Of a DNA stretch of 49,120 nt, positions 1 through 11,360 are shown one piece after another. Both the position numbers and the translations under genes were made by a program. Source of the DNA: Saksenaea vasiformis B4078. Taxonomy: Eukaryota > Mucoromycota > Mucoromycetes > Mucorales > Saksenaeaceae. How positions within the stretch are numbered: the first letter of the stretch is position 1; every line of letters begins with the position of its first letter. The stretch is taken from contig JNDT01002414.1 of the NCBI GenBank assembly GCA_000697055.1, positions 1 through 49,120 on the forward strand, written 5' to 3'. The notes under the pieces were generated by a model. The model was not told the DNA's origin and did no database searches. It saw only the letters and a program-made list of their open reading frames with translations.

Positions 1-348
1 CAGGAATTTTAAGGAATATGATGGTGACATGATTTCGAAATGTGACAAGGCATTTGAGTTGCTGCAACGAACTGTTTCGAAAAGCATCGAAATATGACGC
101 AGTAGCTGCTCTGCAACTATATGTAACGGAATGTGTCCAAAAAAGTTGCAGTGCAACAACATGTATCGAAATGTGATAAAAGGTGTCGAAGCTGAATTTT
201 TGTGGTGCCGAAGTGCAGCAACTTTACTGTTGCAATTCGGCATAAGGGCAAAATTGTGCCAGAATGAAATAAACTGCAACAATGTGTAACAAAAAGTACC
301 GATTTACAGTCAAATGCAACAAAAGCTGTCGGTCTTTTTCCCGTAGTG
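1..348. mobile_element. Right end of a probable CACTA (En/Spm-like) DNA transposon
   Basis: Read on the minus strand from 348, the DNA begins CACTACGGGAAAAAGACCGA, the form expected of a CACTA terminal inverted repeat (5'-CACTA followed by a short A-rich run). The next 340 bases are packed with short degenerate repeats in both orientations. Examples are variants of TGCAACAA (near 61, 149, 272 and 315), TGTATCGAAATGTGA-like words (near 85, 118 and 160) and TTGCAATTCGG (near 230). Such subterminal repeat arrays are typical of CACTA elements, where the transposase binds. The three bases after the end (349-351, TAG) would be one copy of the 3-bp target duplication. The other end and any transposase gene lie left of the window, so family and activity cannot be confirmed. 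Confidence 0.55.
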
Positions 349-3295
349 TAGGACTCGTCACCACGTAAGGTCTAGATGCTATCTCGAATTATCTTAGTAC
401 ATAGTTTTCCAGGTACCAAATTGCCTTACCAATGCTATGGATTTCGCATAACCTTAACAACTATTAAAAAAATGCCGCAAAACTAAGGTTTATAAAATCA
501 GACCCTAAGTAGGGACCTTTGTCGCACAAACGTTATTTTAACGTTACTGGCTATACATGATTGGCATTTTTACGCCCTCAGCACAACGAAAGAATTAGAG
601 AACTTTCGTTGAAGAAGCTACTAAAAATATCGTATACCCAAGTCAGTATCGTGATCGCTAACTGTAACTTCGTGAAATACATGAAGTTTCAAACAACGGA
701 GCAAAGTAAATATGCAGCATAGCCGTGCTGATGATAAGAAATCTTTATAACTGCCACAAAGTTTATTATTGTCTTCGTACAACGCTGAGAACAGAAACCA
801 CGACCATAGCGTTGGATTCCTACGATAGTCAAATGGCGTCCTTTACAGATAACACTGATCACTGATCCCTTTCGCTTTTTTCTTATTTCTTATTTCCAAC
901 AATGATAAAATTCACCGAAATTACCGATAAGATCCCCTTGAATTACAATACAATTGAATTATGGTAAAACAATAGAAAATTCTAGATGAAATTGGGAGAC
1001 GTGTATTTCGTTACTTTAGGCAGGCAAAGCGTAATTGGCGGCGATCGAACAGAGTAAGGAGCAGCTTGCTCTTCTCTCTCTCCTATTTCTTGCGACGAGA
1101 CAATCGGTCTTATCGGAACTGTTTTCTATAGTAAACATATATGCACCTTTAGTGATAGACGTTAACAATACGATAGGGAGTCTCTGCTGGTGTCATGTCA
1201 ATTACAATACTGGGGAAGAACTAAAAAGAAACAAGCACCTCTTCGAGGGTGTGATTCTTGCCGCTTTTTGAGTCATAGAGAAATAATTTTTTTTTCCACG
1301 CTGATGACTTATGCTATGCCATGTTGTGATTGCTGACTGTGTGCGAGCCAATATTTGGGATCATACATGGCGTTGGGATATTTACTTTTCTGGTATATCT
1401 CGATTTTCGTGAAATCATACCTCTCCTTGAGCGTTTACCCCATGAAACACACGTAACCCCCAGTTGTGGATGGCTGATGTTATAGGAGAAATTGGAAATG
1501 CATTTGCCACGCTCAACGAAAAATTGGAAAAGAAACGCATGTGTGCGTCAGTTTTTGCGCTTCTCTCAACCTTCTTGTAAGGAAAGCTACTTTTGATTAA
1601 ATAATTAATATACAAAAACTTAACCCTTCTCCATAAAAATACATGGGGTCGCCAAGGAGTTCAGCCGTTTAAACAATATTTGGGTAGACAGCACATTTGT
1701 ATCCTTTCGGGGTTAGAAATAAGGATCGCCCGCAAAGCGGTTTGGTGGGAGAAGGCATCATCTCGGTGAGAAAGTTGAAGGAGATTTAGCTACAGAGAGT
1801 CCTTGGCGACAACGTAGGTGGGGCACCAGGGGTCTGGATCGTGCTAATATAGACTGAGTTTGTACTTCATTTTGAGAAAGAAAAGAAAAGAGAGCAGGGT
1901 TTTTAAATAAGGAGGTTGGAACACGAAGCGTGATCACATTCTAGCTGCATGTTTCGATTCTGCGTGCTTCGGAACTAGAGAGATCATTAGTAAAAGTGGC
2001 CAACCTTAATTGATTTAGACTATGGCCAAAGTGGAATAGATGCATGGTTTTGAGACTGGAAGCATATGGCGCATAATGGAGCTTAACTATACTTGTGAAG
2101 TTCAATTACGCTATACGTACAGTTAAAGTTGAAAAATAGTCTTCGTTTCGGAGGAGAGCCTCTGGTCAGCAAAAGCACCGAAGTCGTACAGATAGCCTGT
2201 TTTGAATTATATTTCTCCCATCCGTCAATCTCACTTGTTGTATGTCCGAATCTTCCTTGTTTTACGAACAACAACCAAGTTGCGGAAATCTACATGTCGC
2301 TTGTCTGTGCTCAACTTTGCTTTTTTTTTTTGAGATTGATATGATTCTGACGATCGCTTTTTCATGTCATTGTTGCAAGCTGAACCATTGTTTATTCGAG
2401 ATTGCAAAGAAAAAATGAGCATGCGGTCTATTGTCCAAACAATTCGCAACTTATACATTTCTGACTTCAAACGCGTGCTACCGAATACATCTTGCCCTAC
2501 TGTCGTGGAAGTATTTTGTACCTTTGTATTTTTCGAACTGATGTCGTTCACCGGAAAGCGGTTTATTTTGGAAATTCAAGGTACTGCCCTATCCTGTAAG
2601 CTGCAGCGTAAGCATCAACTCCTGACATCGGAATAAAGCTCGGATCGGAAATAAACACGATCGACACAATAAGAGATGAACCCTCTCCCATTACGTCTCG
2701 TGGAAATAGCAACCCTCTTGTTCCTAGTTAGTGAGGCGAATGCACGCGAGCAGTTCTCATTTGCCATTACTGTACCAAATGCGAAGGGAGGTACTGGGAA
2801 CAATGCAGCATTAGTCTGGGCTGCGATCGAAAACATCTGGAGTAATGTGGAGCGTATCTCCTTATGATGATTGTATACAGTGGAGATTAGCTAAGCAAAA
2901 CGATTTTTTGGTTATCGTGGGATAAATTTTTTTTCTCGCTCTCTACTATGATGCCAACTCCTATGGGCTCCTAATCGTAGCTGCGTTATGAATGGTGCTT
3001 CATGACACCATGACGGCAGTCCATCTCGTGTGAGAAATCCCCGCCGCGATCCGATGTCTCCGGCTGTTTGTTTTTGGAAGGCCCTGATTGTAATCAGAAG
3101 ATATCGTCTCCTTAGGAACTACCCCTAAAAAAACACACAATCACACATGAAATACTGGCAACGTTTGGCATTCTTAGAAAAAAATATGAAATGAGCTTTA
3201 ATTACATTTGCCGTGTTTTACCACGGAAATAATAAAAAAAAATAATGCATACAATAACATCCATTTTTTGGGGGGATGGGGGGTTGGGAGAACTC
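349..3295. other. Gene-free stretch
   Basis: AT-rich DNA with only short, mutually overlapping reading frames on both strands (longest about 106 codons, near 2231-2551 minus). None shows a recognisable domain, and several lack an ATG. Poly-T and poly-A runs and a G-run near 3270 are present. I see no RNA gene or clear repeat. Confidence 0.6.
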
Positions 3296-4369
3296 CTATA
3301 CTGCGCATAATGTGGAAGTAGATGCATTTTGATGATGATGCTGATGATTGTTGTTGTGGATTTTTGCGTGCCGCCTCAAATTGCTAACGACAGAAAAGTT
3401 TCTACCACAGCCTTCAACAGGGCATTTGAATGGTTTCTATAGCAAATTTAAGTTTCTCTATTTACTTTTTGAAAAGTCAAAACTTACTTCGCCAGTATGA
3501 CTGTACATGTGAGTTGTTAATGAACTTGGACGCGTGAACCGTTTTTGACAAACGCTGCACCTATACCGTTTTGGCGTAGTAGAGGATTTCATGTTAATTG
3601 TCATTGTTGCAGTGGATACAGCGTCAGAGGCGCTGGCAGATGAAGAGGAACCAGTGGACATAGCCACAGAAGAACGGCGTTGGAAATTTGGAGAGAAAAA
3701 GGCAGGCGGTGTCAAACCACCACAACTCGTTCTGTCCAACGTAGCAGCGTAAGGTGGAGAGTAAGGCGACATTGCTATTTAAAAGAATAAAGAAAAAGGA
3801 TTAAAACACGTTATCTAGACCACTCACACCGCGTTTTTACCTGAATGATGATGAGGGTACTGGTAAACCGGCTGTTCACACAATGAAGTTGGGCTTCCCA
3901 GTCGCGAGCTGTAAGAATCAACGGTCAAGCCGGATTCTTGCAGTGTGGAAAAATTGGGCCGCTGTGGGCTCATGCGCCACTGTTGCTGCTGCTGCTGGTG
4001 GTGGTGTTGTTCCATTTGAATTTGCTCCGCAGTAGGAGTAAGAGGTTGATGAAATGAAACGTTGCTGTTGCAGTATTCCCCTGAGATTCTTCGGGAAGGG
4101 TGATAAGGGGACACATACATCCGTGAGCTATTGTTTTGGGTCGTCGTGCCAGCCGGCGATCCAGGCATTCCAAACGCGTTTGACATCAGTGGTTCGATAA
4201 GTGGAACGGTATGCGCCGTGTTGTCTGCTGGGAACGGGAGATATTCTGGTGGTGTCGGGAGGTCTTCGTATCTGGTGGGTTTGTAAGGACGAGAGTAGCC
4301 GTGCGCGGTGGCAGGGATGGTCTGGGAGTAACTGATGTCCAGGCTCATGTTGGGGTATGCAGATAACAT
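3296..4369 (-). CDS. C2H2 zinc-finger transcription factor
   Basis: Three exons on the minus strand: 4369-3841, 3774-3488 and 3436-3296, giving 318 residues. Introns are 66 and 51 nt, GT-AG. The C-terminus holds two adjacent C2H2 fingers. Finger 1 uses C249, C252, H265 and H269; finger 2 uses C277, C282, H295 and H299, and its core reads GCGRNFSVVSNLRRH. The linker is a classic TGEKPF, and the last splice junction falls exactly inside it, which supports the join. Upstream lie Pro/Ser-rich disordered sequence and a His/Gln run (about residues 120-130) resembling an activation or low-complexity region. A His/Asn-rich tail follows finger 2. By family it is a nuclear DNA-binding regulator; its target genes cannot be inferred. 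The start is the first ATG of the open frame; a further 5' non-coding exon is possible. Confidence 0.85.
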
Positions 4370-7300
4370 TCAAGATAGATAAGAGGAGAGAAAGTATACA
4401 GTAATTGAATATGCAGTTATGAACTACGAAAGTACAGAATATACTCGAAAAGAAGAAGAAGAACAAAGAAAAAATGAATGCAACTTTAACGGCAGGCCGT
4501 AAAGAAATAAATGGATGAATGGGAAGATGCGCAGTGAATAAGAACAAAGGAAAAAGAAAAAAAAACAATAGGACCTTACAAAGATCAACTGTTGTTTTTT
4601 ATATGGGAAAACAGTGAAAGAAAGAAAAGGGTAGTGTAGCAATTCACACAAAACAGAAATGAGGTATTTAAAGGTGCAAAGAAAAAATCCTTACTTTTAA
4701 CTCAGGGGTCAAAAGTAAAGAGGAGAGCAAAGACAGTTTTGCATGAGGCTATATTTGGGCACTAAGGCGGGGGAGCACTGGGGGAGCTCAAAAGGAAATA
4801 CACGAGGCTTGCGAACACTTCATTGGCAAAACGCCTTGATCAACCCTCAACCTCGAAGAAAAAATTGCCGAGCCAGTTTTTCATGCTACACTGATAAAAT
4901 CCGCCCCGTCCGTGTGCTTCCGCACTTCATTAAGATTTTCCTGATCGGAAAGTGTAACCCTGTTTTAAACAATCGTGTTTTCTCCCTTTTATTCGCCGTA
5001 GAACTGTGTTTCACAGTAAATGGATCAGCAACGTAGACACCCTACACCTTTTTACCCTTACGTTATGTCCTCTTTAACTTTTTTTTTTTTTTGCCGCCGA
5101 GGGATACTTGTCATTCCCTGCACTTATGGAGTATATTTCATCAAGGATCTCGCAAAAGCATTAAAGAAACCTTGAACGTGGTAACTTCTAACAGATCATC
5201 ATCTATCTCAATCTCCTTCCATTATGTCTGTCCTCATGTTCACAGCAACGGGTCCCTGCCAGACCCTCCACTTACTCCATCACGAGGATCCTCTACGTGC
5301 AGTAATCAGGGATCTATGGGTCCTCGGTAAAACTTTTCTTTTCTTTTTTTTTTTTTTTGACAAACTCGGGGAAATTGCATTAAAATTTTTTCGTTACTAT
5401 GGTATTCTCAGAGTGTAACAATGCATGAGGTGTACAAAAATATGATTTAATATCCAGAGTCAGTTCCTTTTTCCCTGGTGCTTTAGGAAAATTCCAACCC
5501 TATTTCGTTAATTATGAATCAACGAAACTGTTCAAATGTATCGATTTGGCATTTTTCCCATCCATCCATCGTATATTCTCAATAGTTTAGGTCATGATGT
5601 CTGCCCGAGGTACACAACTTTCTAACCTCTTTACAAAATCTCTTGTAGCATTATCTTCATTGAAAATACATAGACGGAATGACTAGCTAAAACAAAAAGA
5701 AAAAAGCTATGAAAATAATTAAGTCCACGAGAATGGCGAAATGGGAAGAAAAAGGTCTGCTATGTTGGAATTGAGAATTTAGAAACTCATCTCAGATGGG
5801 TGAATAAAATCTGTTATTAGTACATATCTTTTTTAGATATAATGTGGTTGGATATCTCATGCGAGAGACCTGAATGATATTAAGTATATCGGTTAGTTCT
5901 ACATGACCAATTGATGCAATCTTGGCAGTGGTTCTTTAATAGAAACTCAGTGCACTGGCCAGCTCTTGGCACTTGCATTAACCTACCAACAAAAGAGTTG
6001 TCGGCATAGGGATGAGGCGCCATCTTAAAATAAATTGACTTACAGGGAATTTTAGCACTCAGGCACAAGGTTCACACTGTCACCAACATGTCAGGCTATG
6101 TAACCTGCCACCTTTCGCGCGACACCACTTCGATTTGTTCTATCTATTACGGCATAGAGCGTGCTGAAAGCATTTGTGGAACCGTTGTCCGACCTTATGG
6201 TCCATTTGCCCGTGAGCTTCCCCATTTTCTTCTGTGAACGCACAATCCAATCACCCAGAATCTCGGTTTATCCAAATATATGAATTTTACCAACTCCTAA
6301 AATAACAATAATACATATCCTTTACGAAACACCACGAAGAAATAGCCGACCATACTACCTCAGAGGTGTGCTCATGACTTAGTCATTGTGCCTTCGATGA
6401 CAGCATGGTGAAATGGTCACTATGGGAACACTATAGAAATGTAAATGTCAAAAAGTCTAGGTCTTTCTTTTTTTTTTTCTCCTAGTGTATGACAATTTGT
6501 GGGATGTCGTAAAATGGGGCACTTGCTTCGCATCTCATGTTTAAAGTGGAGGGCAAAAATGGGAAACTGCTGACGGGGTTTAAATAAATACACACAACGT
6601 TGACGAAACATGTGTGATTGCGCGAGATGACATGTCAGAATGGTAAAAAAGATAACCTGATCCATTTTCTTAACTTTTTGTCGGATAGTTAACATAGAAT
6701 CTTTAACTCTGTGTTAACCATTTGTTTTCTGAGAATTCGTTTTGCAGAAATCAAGTGATCACATACGTTCGAATGGTTACTTTTTTCTGGCTAGTACGAT
6801 GGCAACATAATTAATAACTGTTACAAGGACATGTAAATGACAATTTGAACCTTCTTTATTCCTAATAAGTTGAGTTTACAACTGTCCGAGGTTACATAAC
6901 ACAACGGACGGAATCATGCATCGGATCGAATCGTAGTATCCCAATGTCTGTTTGTGACCTTCCCTGGACGCTCCCCTGAGTATTCTCCAAAAAAGTACTT
7001 GTCAATGTATCACTACATAAAAGAATAATCATTCTCTTAGATTAAGGGTACGCAAGCGGATTAGAAAACAGTGTAAAAGGTGATTTATGGCTGTCATGTA
7101 CCCCAATATTGGACACCTTACGTATTTTTTTAGCTTGAAAAAATGCTCTCACTGCTGAGACAGAAACTTTTGGGGTATTCCTGTTACAATGTTCTGGGTA
7201 GAAAGAGCAATTGTACCACTTGTGAGCGAAAAAAAGAAGAAGAAGCACTTGCGTCTCTTTCGCCGTTTCAAAACGTGATAAGCGACGTAGAGCTAGCCTT

Positions 7301-8112
7301 TATTGGGGATTGTCATTGGCAACGAAAATGATAACAATTGCAATCAAGCATGTTATGTGCTCCATGCAATTTGGTAACATAGTTTTTCATCGCTACATCA
7401 CTGCACTTTCTGCGTACCAAGAATCTGAGATAAATAATGAATAGGTCATAGCCAGATCTACGGTAGTTTGAAAGATTTTGGACTGTTCAGCCTTCCATAG
7501 GGATGTGTAAAACCCTAATAGCGTGGGAGCTTACAATTTCTTTTCTATTTCAGTCATCACGTTAGCCTAATCGTGCGAGATATAACTTATTATCGTCTAT
7601 CGCTCACAGGAGCCGAAAGCATGGCTCGAAATGGTAAACTAAGTTGTCGGCACGAACCGTTAGACAGGTCATGGGTCTATCGGCACCTAAATCTTTCGCT
7701 CTACCTTATCGAGTACCCAAACAAGCGCAAAAGGCATGAAGTAGCTCTAAGGTGATATTGTATTTTGGTCCGTGGTTATGTCTACGATGCTATTCTTTAT
7801 ATATAAGGATACTACGTTGACTATCTTGCTATGGCTGCTGCAGCACAATAGAACAGATGTCAATTGATGCGGATATAAAGGACACAGGAAGCACTTTTCT
7901 TGCCTACTTCCTTCAATATTTGCAAACTGTGCGTTGTAGAAAGATTCCACCTGTATCCTTCTACTTACGGAAATCATAAAAGTGCGGTTTCTGGCCGAAA
8001 AAGAAAATTTCGTGTACGTGACTGATATATAACGCTACGGCGGTTGCCTTTTTGGCGAAGTTTAAAAAGAAACAATTCCCATTCGACTTTATAAAACATA
8101 CAACTCCACAAA
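4370..8112. other. Gene-free stretch
   Basis: Nearly 3.7 kb with no supportable gene. 4370-4700 is purine-rich on the plus strand and is probably the 5' leader and promoter of the zinc-finger gene. Poly-T tracts occur near 5080 and 5345. Short frames near 5880-6240 (minus) are interrupted by stops and match no family I can name. 8040-8112 just upstream of IES2 is probably its promoter and leader. Confidence 0.55.
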
Positions 8113-9245
8113 ATGAGACCCACACGAAAACATAAGAAACCTCCCGTCTTACCTACATCTGAATCAGAAGACGAGTTAGTGAGCGACCTAGAAAGCGATG
8201 AGTTGGATGAATTACAAGACGACGAAGAGTTCAGCGAAGAAGAGGACCAGCTTAACGACGAACCAATTGACTTTGCAGAAGAGAATGAGCAGCCGTTAGC
8301 GACAGAGGAAGATGAGGAAGTCTATCAATTAGAGGAAGTGTCAGAGCAACCTGAATTCGATGGTGAAGAAGAAGAGGAGGAGGAGGAGGAAGAAGAAGAA
8401 GAAGAGGAAGAGGAAGAGGAAGAAGAAGAAGAGGAAGAAGGCGAAGAAGGCGAAGAAGAGGAAGAAGTAATCGTGCACTTGAACAAAAAGCAGAAAAAAC
8501 GAAGGAAAACAGATGCAATGGGTGCTCTGGACGACGAAGAGTCCGAGACGGAAGTTGTCCAGAACCGACCATTAACGAAACGGCAGCGAGCAAAACTTAA
8601 CACAGGGGTTGTCGAAGATTATTATCTGGAATTGCCTATGGGTAAGACTGACCATCGATACGGATATCAGTGATGTTCATTTCAACATAGATACGGGAAA
8701 AAAGAAGCAGTTGACAGAGGAAGAAGAAGCGTTAAGGAGATCAGAGGTGGCTAGACGACGAAAAAATCAGAGTATCCAACGTGCTGAGAAAGATAAGGTA
8801 AGTCAAGTCTCGTGAAAACCAGATATATGGGATCTGACTGGAAGCTCTTTCTTATGTAGGCTGATACGATCAATCGATTACTGAAAAAGCAAGCAAGCAA
8901 AAGCAAACGTGTCATCAAAGACGATACAGCCGAGGATAAACATGGCACGGGTCCACGACACAGACGACATGAGGATGCCAACAGAATCCGCTATGTCAGC
9001 AATCGTGAAGGAGGTCACTTAATGCTCCCCACCACGATGACGATAGAACAAGCCTTTGGAACTAACGGGTAAATATCCTACGATAAAAGGGAACATGTTG
9101 TTGATGGATGTATAGCGAGAAGAGATCGCCACGAGAGCCGGTTTTATGCGCGGTGAGTGGATGTCAAAATGAGAAGAAATACGTCGCAAAGGCAGGCAAG
9201 GCTGTCTGTTCATTGGAACATTACAAGATCATGGAAGCTGCATAA
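8113..9245 (+). CDS. IES2: INO80 chromatin-remodelling complex subunit B (Ies2), PAPA-1 and HIT zinc finger
   Basis: Four exons: 8113-8641, 8691-8797, 8860-9068 and 9116-9245, giving 324 residues. Introns are 49, 62 and 47 nt, all GT-AG. The N-terminal half is strongly acidic, with an almost uninterrupted Glu run near residues 85-118. A basic charged segment follows (exons 2-3, starting TGKKKQLTEEEEALRR) that matches the PAPA-1 region of INO80B/Ies2. The C-terminus is a HIT-type zinc finger (CAVSGCQNEKKY, then AVCSLEHYK). This architecture is diagnostic for the INO80 subunit that stimulates nucleosome sliding in the nucleus. The acidic run is longer than I would expect and is encoded by a GAA/GAG microsatellite, so its length may vary between strains. 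The gene converges with the complex I gene on the opposite strand, with about 130 bp between stop codons. Confidence 0.9.
8364..8466 (+). repeat. GAA/GAG trinucleotide tract encoding poly-Glu
   Basis: About 100 bases of nearly pure GAA and GAG codons inside exon 1 of IES2. It encodes an acidic run broken only by a few glycines. The mixed codons suggest partial stabilisation against slippage. Confidence 0.9.
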
Positions 9246-9375
9246 ATCCGTTATATTGGTTTATTCTCTTCTTTATTATTGTTTCGAAAGAAAATCTACA
9301 TTGACCAAAGCAAATCTTAGTAAATAGGACCTACATATTCCATTTTTCCTTGTTCTTACCATCTGATCTAAAATT

Positions 9376-9862
9376 CTATGCGCTCGATGGCTTCTTGCGG
9401 AAACCTTGCACCTTGTTTTCCCTCAATGACTGAATGTACAGGTCCGACAGCTCACGACAGCTTTGATCTAGTATCATATGCGTGAGTTGAAACAAGATTA
9501 AATAATATACATGCCCGAAGCATGTGAAAACGAATATCTCTAGCACACTTACAATGGTTCACACCCTCGGTCTTGTAGCATTCATCCAATTTCTCCTTGA
9601 TAAGGCGGGTTTCCATGGCCTTAACCCAGTCGTCGCGAATCTTTTGTGCACGGGCAGCATAGATAGCTACATAATACAGGTCAGGAAAAGAATGGTTGAT
9701 TCAAACGCGGTCACCTTTGCGGTCATTAGGATCGACTTGGTCCAAAGTGGGGACGCTGGAGATAGTCGTCGTCAATATCAGTTTATCGCTCTCAATGTTC
9801 TTTTCTCTTTACCGCTCGAATTGCTGATGTTCAGGATATTCCCAGTTTGCGGTGGTGGCCAT
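9376..9862 (-). CDS. NDUFB10: NADH:ubiquinone oxidoreductase (complex I) NDUFB10-like subunit
   Basis: Four short exons on the minus strand: 9862-9813, 9755-9715, 9666-9553 and 9467-9376, giving 98 residues. Introns are 57, 48 and 85 nt. The assembled protein has VPTLDQVDPNDRK near residue 18, then a helical segment with RDDWVKAMETRLIKEKL. A paired-cysteine region follows (DECYKTEGVNHYQSCREL), then a basic tail. This matches the small accessory membrane-arm subunit NDUFB10/PDSW of fungal complex I in the mitochondrial inner membrane, where the cysteines form intermembrane-space disulfides. Only the combined splice solution gives continuous similarity. Its presence shows the organism has a proton-pumping complex I, unlike budding yeast. 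Confidence 0.82.
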
Positions 9863-11360
9863 TGGAAAGAGCGAGGAGTTGGGTTGGGTTCAATGTACGG
9901 GTAGTAAAAAAGCAAAAAACCTGGTTGTTTGTTGGAATTGAAGGATTCGGTACGTCATCAAATTAAAACTCAGTTCAGGTGAGTGCAGCACACCCGCTAA
10001 TCACCTCCCGCACGTACAGTAGCAAAGTCCTCCAAACCAAACACTATGGGGTGTTACTCCATAAACTCGGTCCCAGTAAAGATACACAAATTTATTCGAT
10101 CAGTTTAAAGTCTCAATTGTATATAACACCAAACGACCTGTTCAACTGACGCGAACACTTATATTTCTTTCCTACAGAGTGATATGAAAAGCACGGCGGG
10201 CTAAAAGTTTGTATGTCATTATTCTACAGTCCATCCTTCTCAGAACCGGAAGCGACGCGCCATGATCACCAGTGCTTATATTGACATTTTACATATTAGG
10301 CACAGGTGGGAGTTTCCTTTTAGTCAATTCGGACATGCAACAATCTCTGTCCTGAACAAGGATCAACACTTCATCGAAATGTTTGTGGCTGCTCGACATG
10401 GTGCGATTTAAACCAGGATCAGTGGTGAGTACTCTTTCACCAGATTCGACACAATGCCTACAAGTCTATGTTCGTATGCCAGGGCACAATTCATCTTTAT
10501 TGACATCATCTTGCAAGCATCGTTTACAAAGACGCGTAGTGTATAGTCTTTTTTTCTTGTTCTTCTTTCTTTTTTGGCTCAGACATTCGCCTAAGTATCG
10601 TCTTCCCACGAACACTACCCATCCAGAAGAATGGGTGGTTGCGGCAAAAGTAAATTCCGTTTACCAAAGAATCTCATCAGTGCCAAAAAAGAATATCAAG
10701 GGAAACTTGTTCGCCGTTTCGCGGAAGAGAAAAAAGAGCTGGATTAAGATTGACAGTCACGACATACAAAACTCCGCCAAAAGGCTATAAAAAGAGTCGT
10801 AGTTGGGGAACGTAGAAAACTCTTTGTCTCAACGAATAACGAAATTTCGAATTGTGCACGCTGGTTCTAATCTGGTACTGCACCCAGACAAAATTTCCAG
10901 AAAAAATGGCGAAGTAAAACCTTTGCTTGGATTCTCCATGATAAGCAATGACCAAAATCGTCATATACCCAAATAAAAAACATCGAAAAAGAAATGAAAA
11001 AAAAATCGCCTCTGTTCTCCTCGATAATCCTTTTTTTTCCCACATGGCTTGGCTTACTGTTTTCGCCGCGTGAAAATGATTCTCCGTTAGCGAATCAGAG
11101 ACTATGATGGTTGTTATGGCGTACAAATCGCTGTACGACTTGTGGTCCTCCAAATGTGCCACACATTCCACATGTCTAGTGCTTGCTAGCAACTGTGAAA
11201 GACAGCAAGATGGACGGATGAAGAGAAGTTTTTTGCTACTCATGTATGAGAGCAACATCTAACTGAATGATAATGTTCTCCCCCCCCCCCATCTCAACGA
11301 TCCTCTTAACGGCTAGGATGTACAATGTTATCATGTTATTGATTCTAATCAAAATGCTAA
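9863..11360. other. Stretch without a confident gene
   Basis: Contains an unassigned minus-strand frame of 157 codons (11258-10785, true ATG) with no domain I recognise. There are also several short plus-strand frames between 10398 and 10800, one beginning ATG-GTG-CGA-TTT at 10398 and followed by a plausible GT donor. I could not assemble them into a known protein. A run of 11 C lies at 11280-11290. The 5' part (9863-10000) includes the complex I gene's promoter. Confidence 0.45.
10785..11258 (-). CDS. Unassigned open frame, 157 codons (doubtful gene)
   Basis: An uninterrupted frame from a true ATG (11258) in the same orientation as, and about 100 bp downstream of, the FEN1 stop. The translated product is mixed in composition with a central hydrophobic stretch (about residues 87-110) that could be one membrane segment. 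I recognise no family or motif, and codon choice looks unlike the neighbouring genes. It may be a chance frame in 3' flanking DNA. Confidence 0.15.
   Translation of the reverse strand: MLLSYMSSKKLLFIRPSCCLSQLLASTRHVECVAHLEDHKSYSDLYAITTIIVSDSLTENHFHAAKTVSQAMWEKKGLSRRTEAIFFSFLFRCFLFGYMTILVIAYHGESKQRFYFAIFSGNFVWVQYQIRTSVHNSKFRYSLRQRVFYVPQLRLFL

Noticed and set aside
1..348. CRISPR-like or plain tandem repeat array
   Set aside because: The repeated words are short, degenerate, in both orientations and irregularly spaced, and the block ends in a CACTA-type terminus; this fits transposon subterminal repeats better.
1035..1271. 78-codon plus-strand frame near the left edge
   Set aside because: It starts with TTG, has no recognisable domain and lies in gene-poor AT-rich DNA.
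5880..6240. Two adjoining minus-strand frames considered as a transposase remnant
   Set aside because: A segment reading GKWTIRSDNGSTNAFSTL loosely recalls DDE transposases, but a stop separates the pieces, no catalytic acid pattern is clear and no termini are visible.
8252..8593. Leu/Ser-rich minus-strand frames opposite IES2
   Set aside because: They are the antisense of the GAA/GAG repeat, which reads as poly-Leu or poly-Ser; low complexity only.
10785..11258. 157-codon frame downstream of FEN1 as an extra FEN1 exon
   Set aside because: FEN1 already ends in a typical lysine-rich tail and stop at 11361; this frame adds no FEN1-like sequence.
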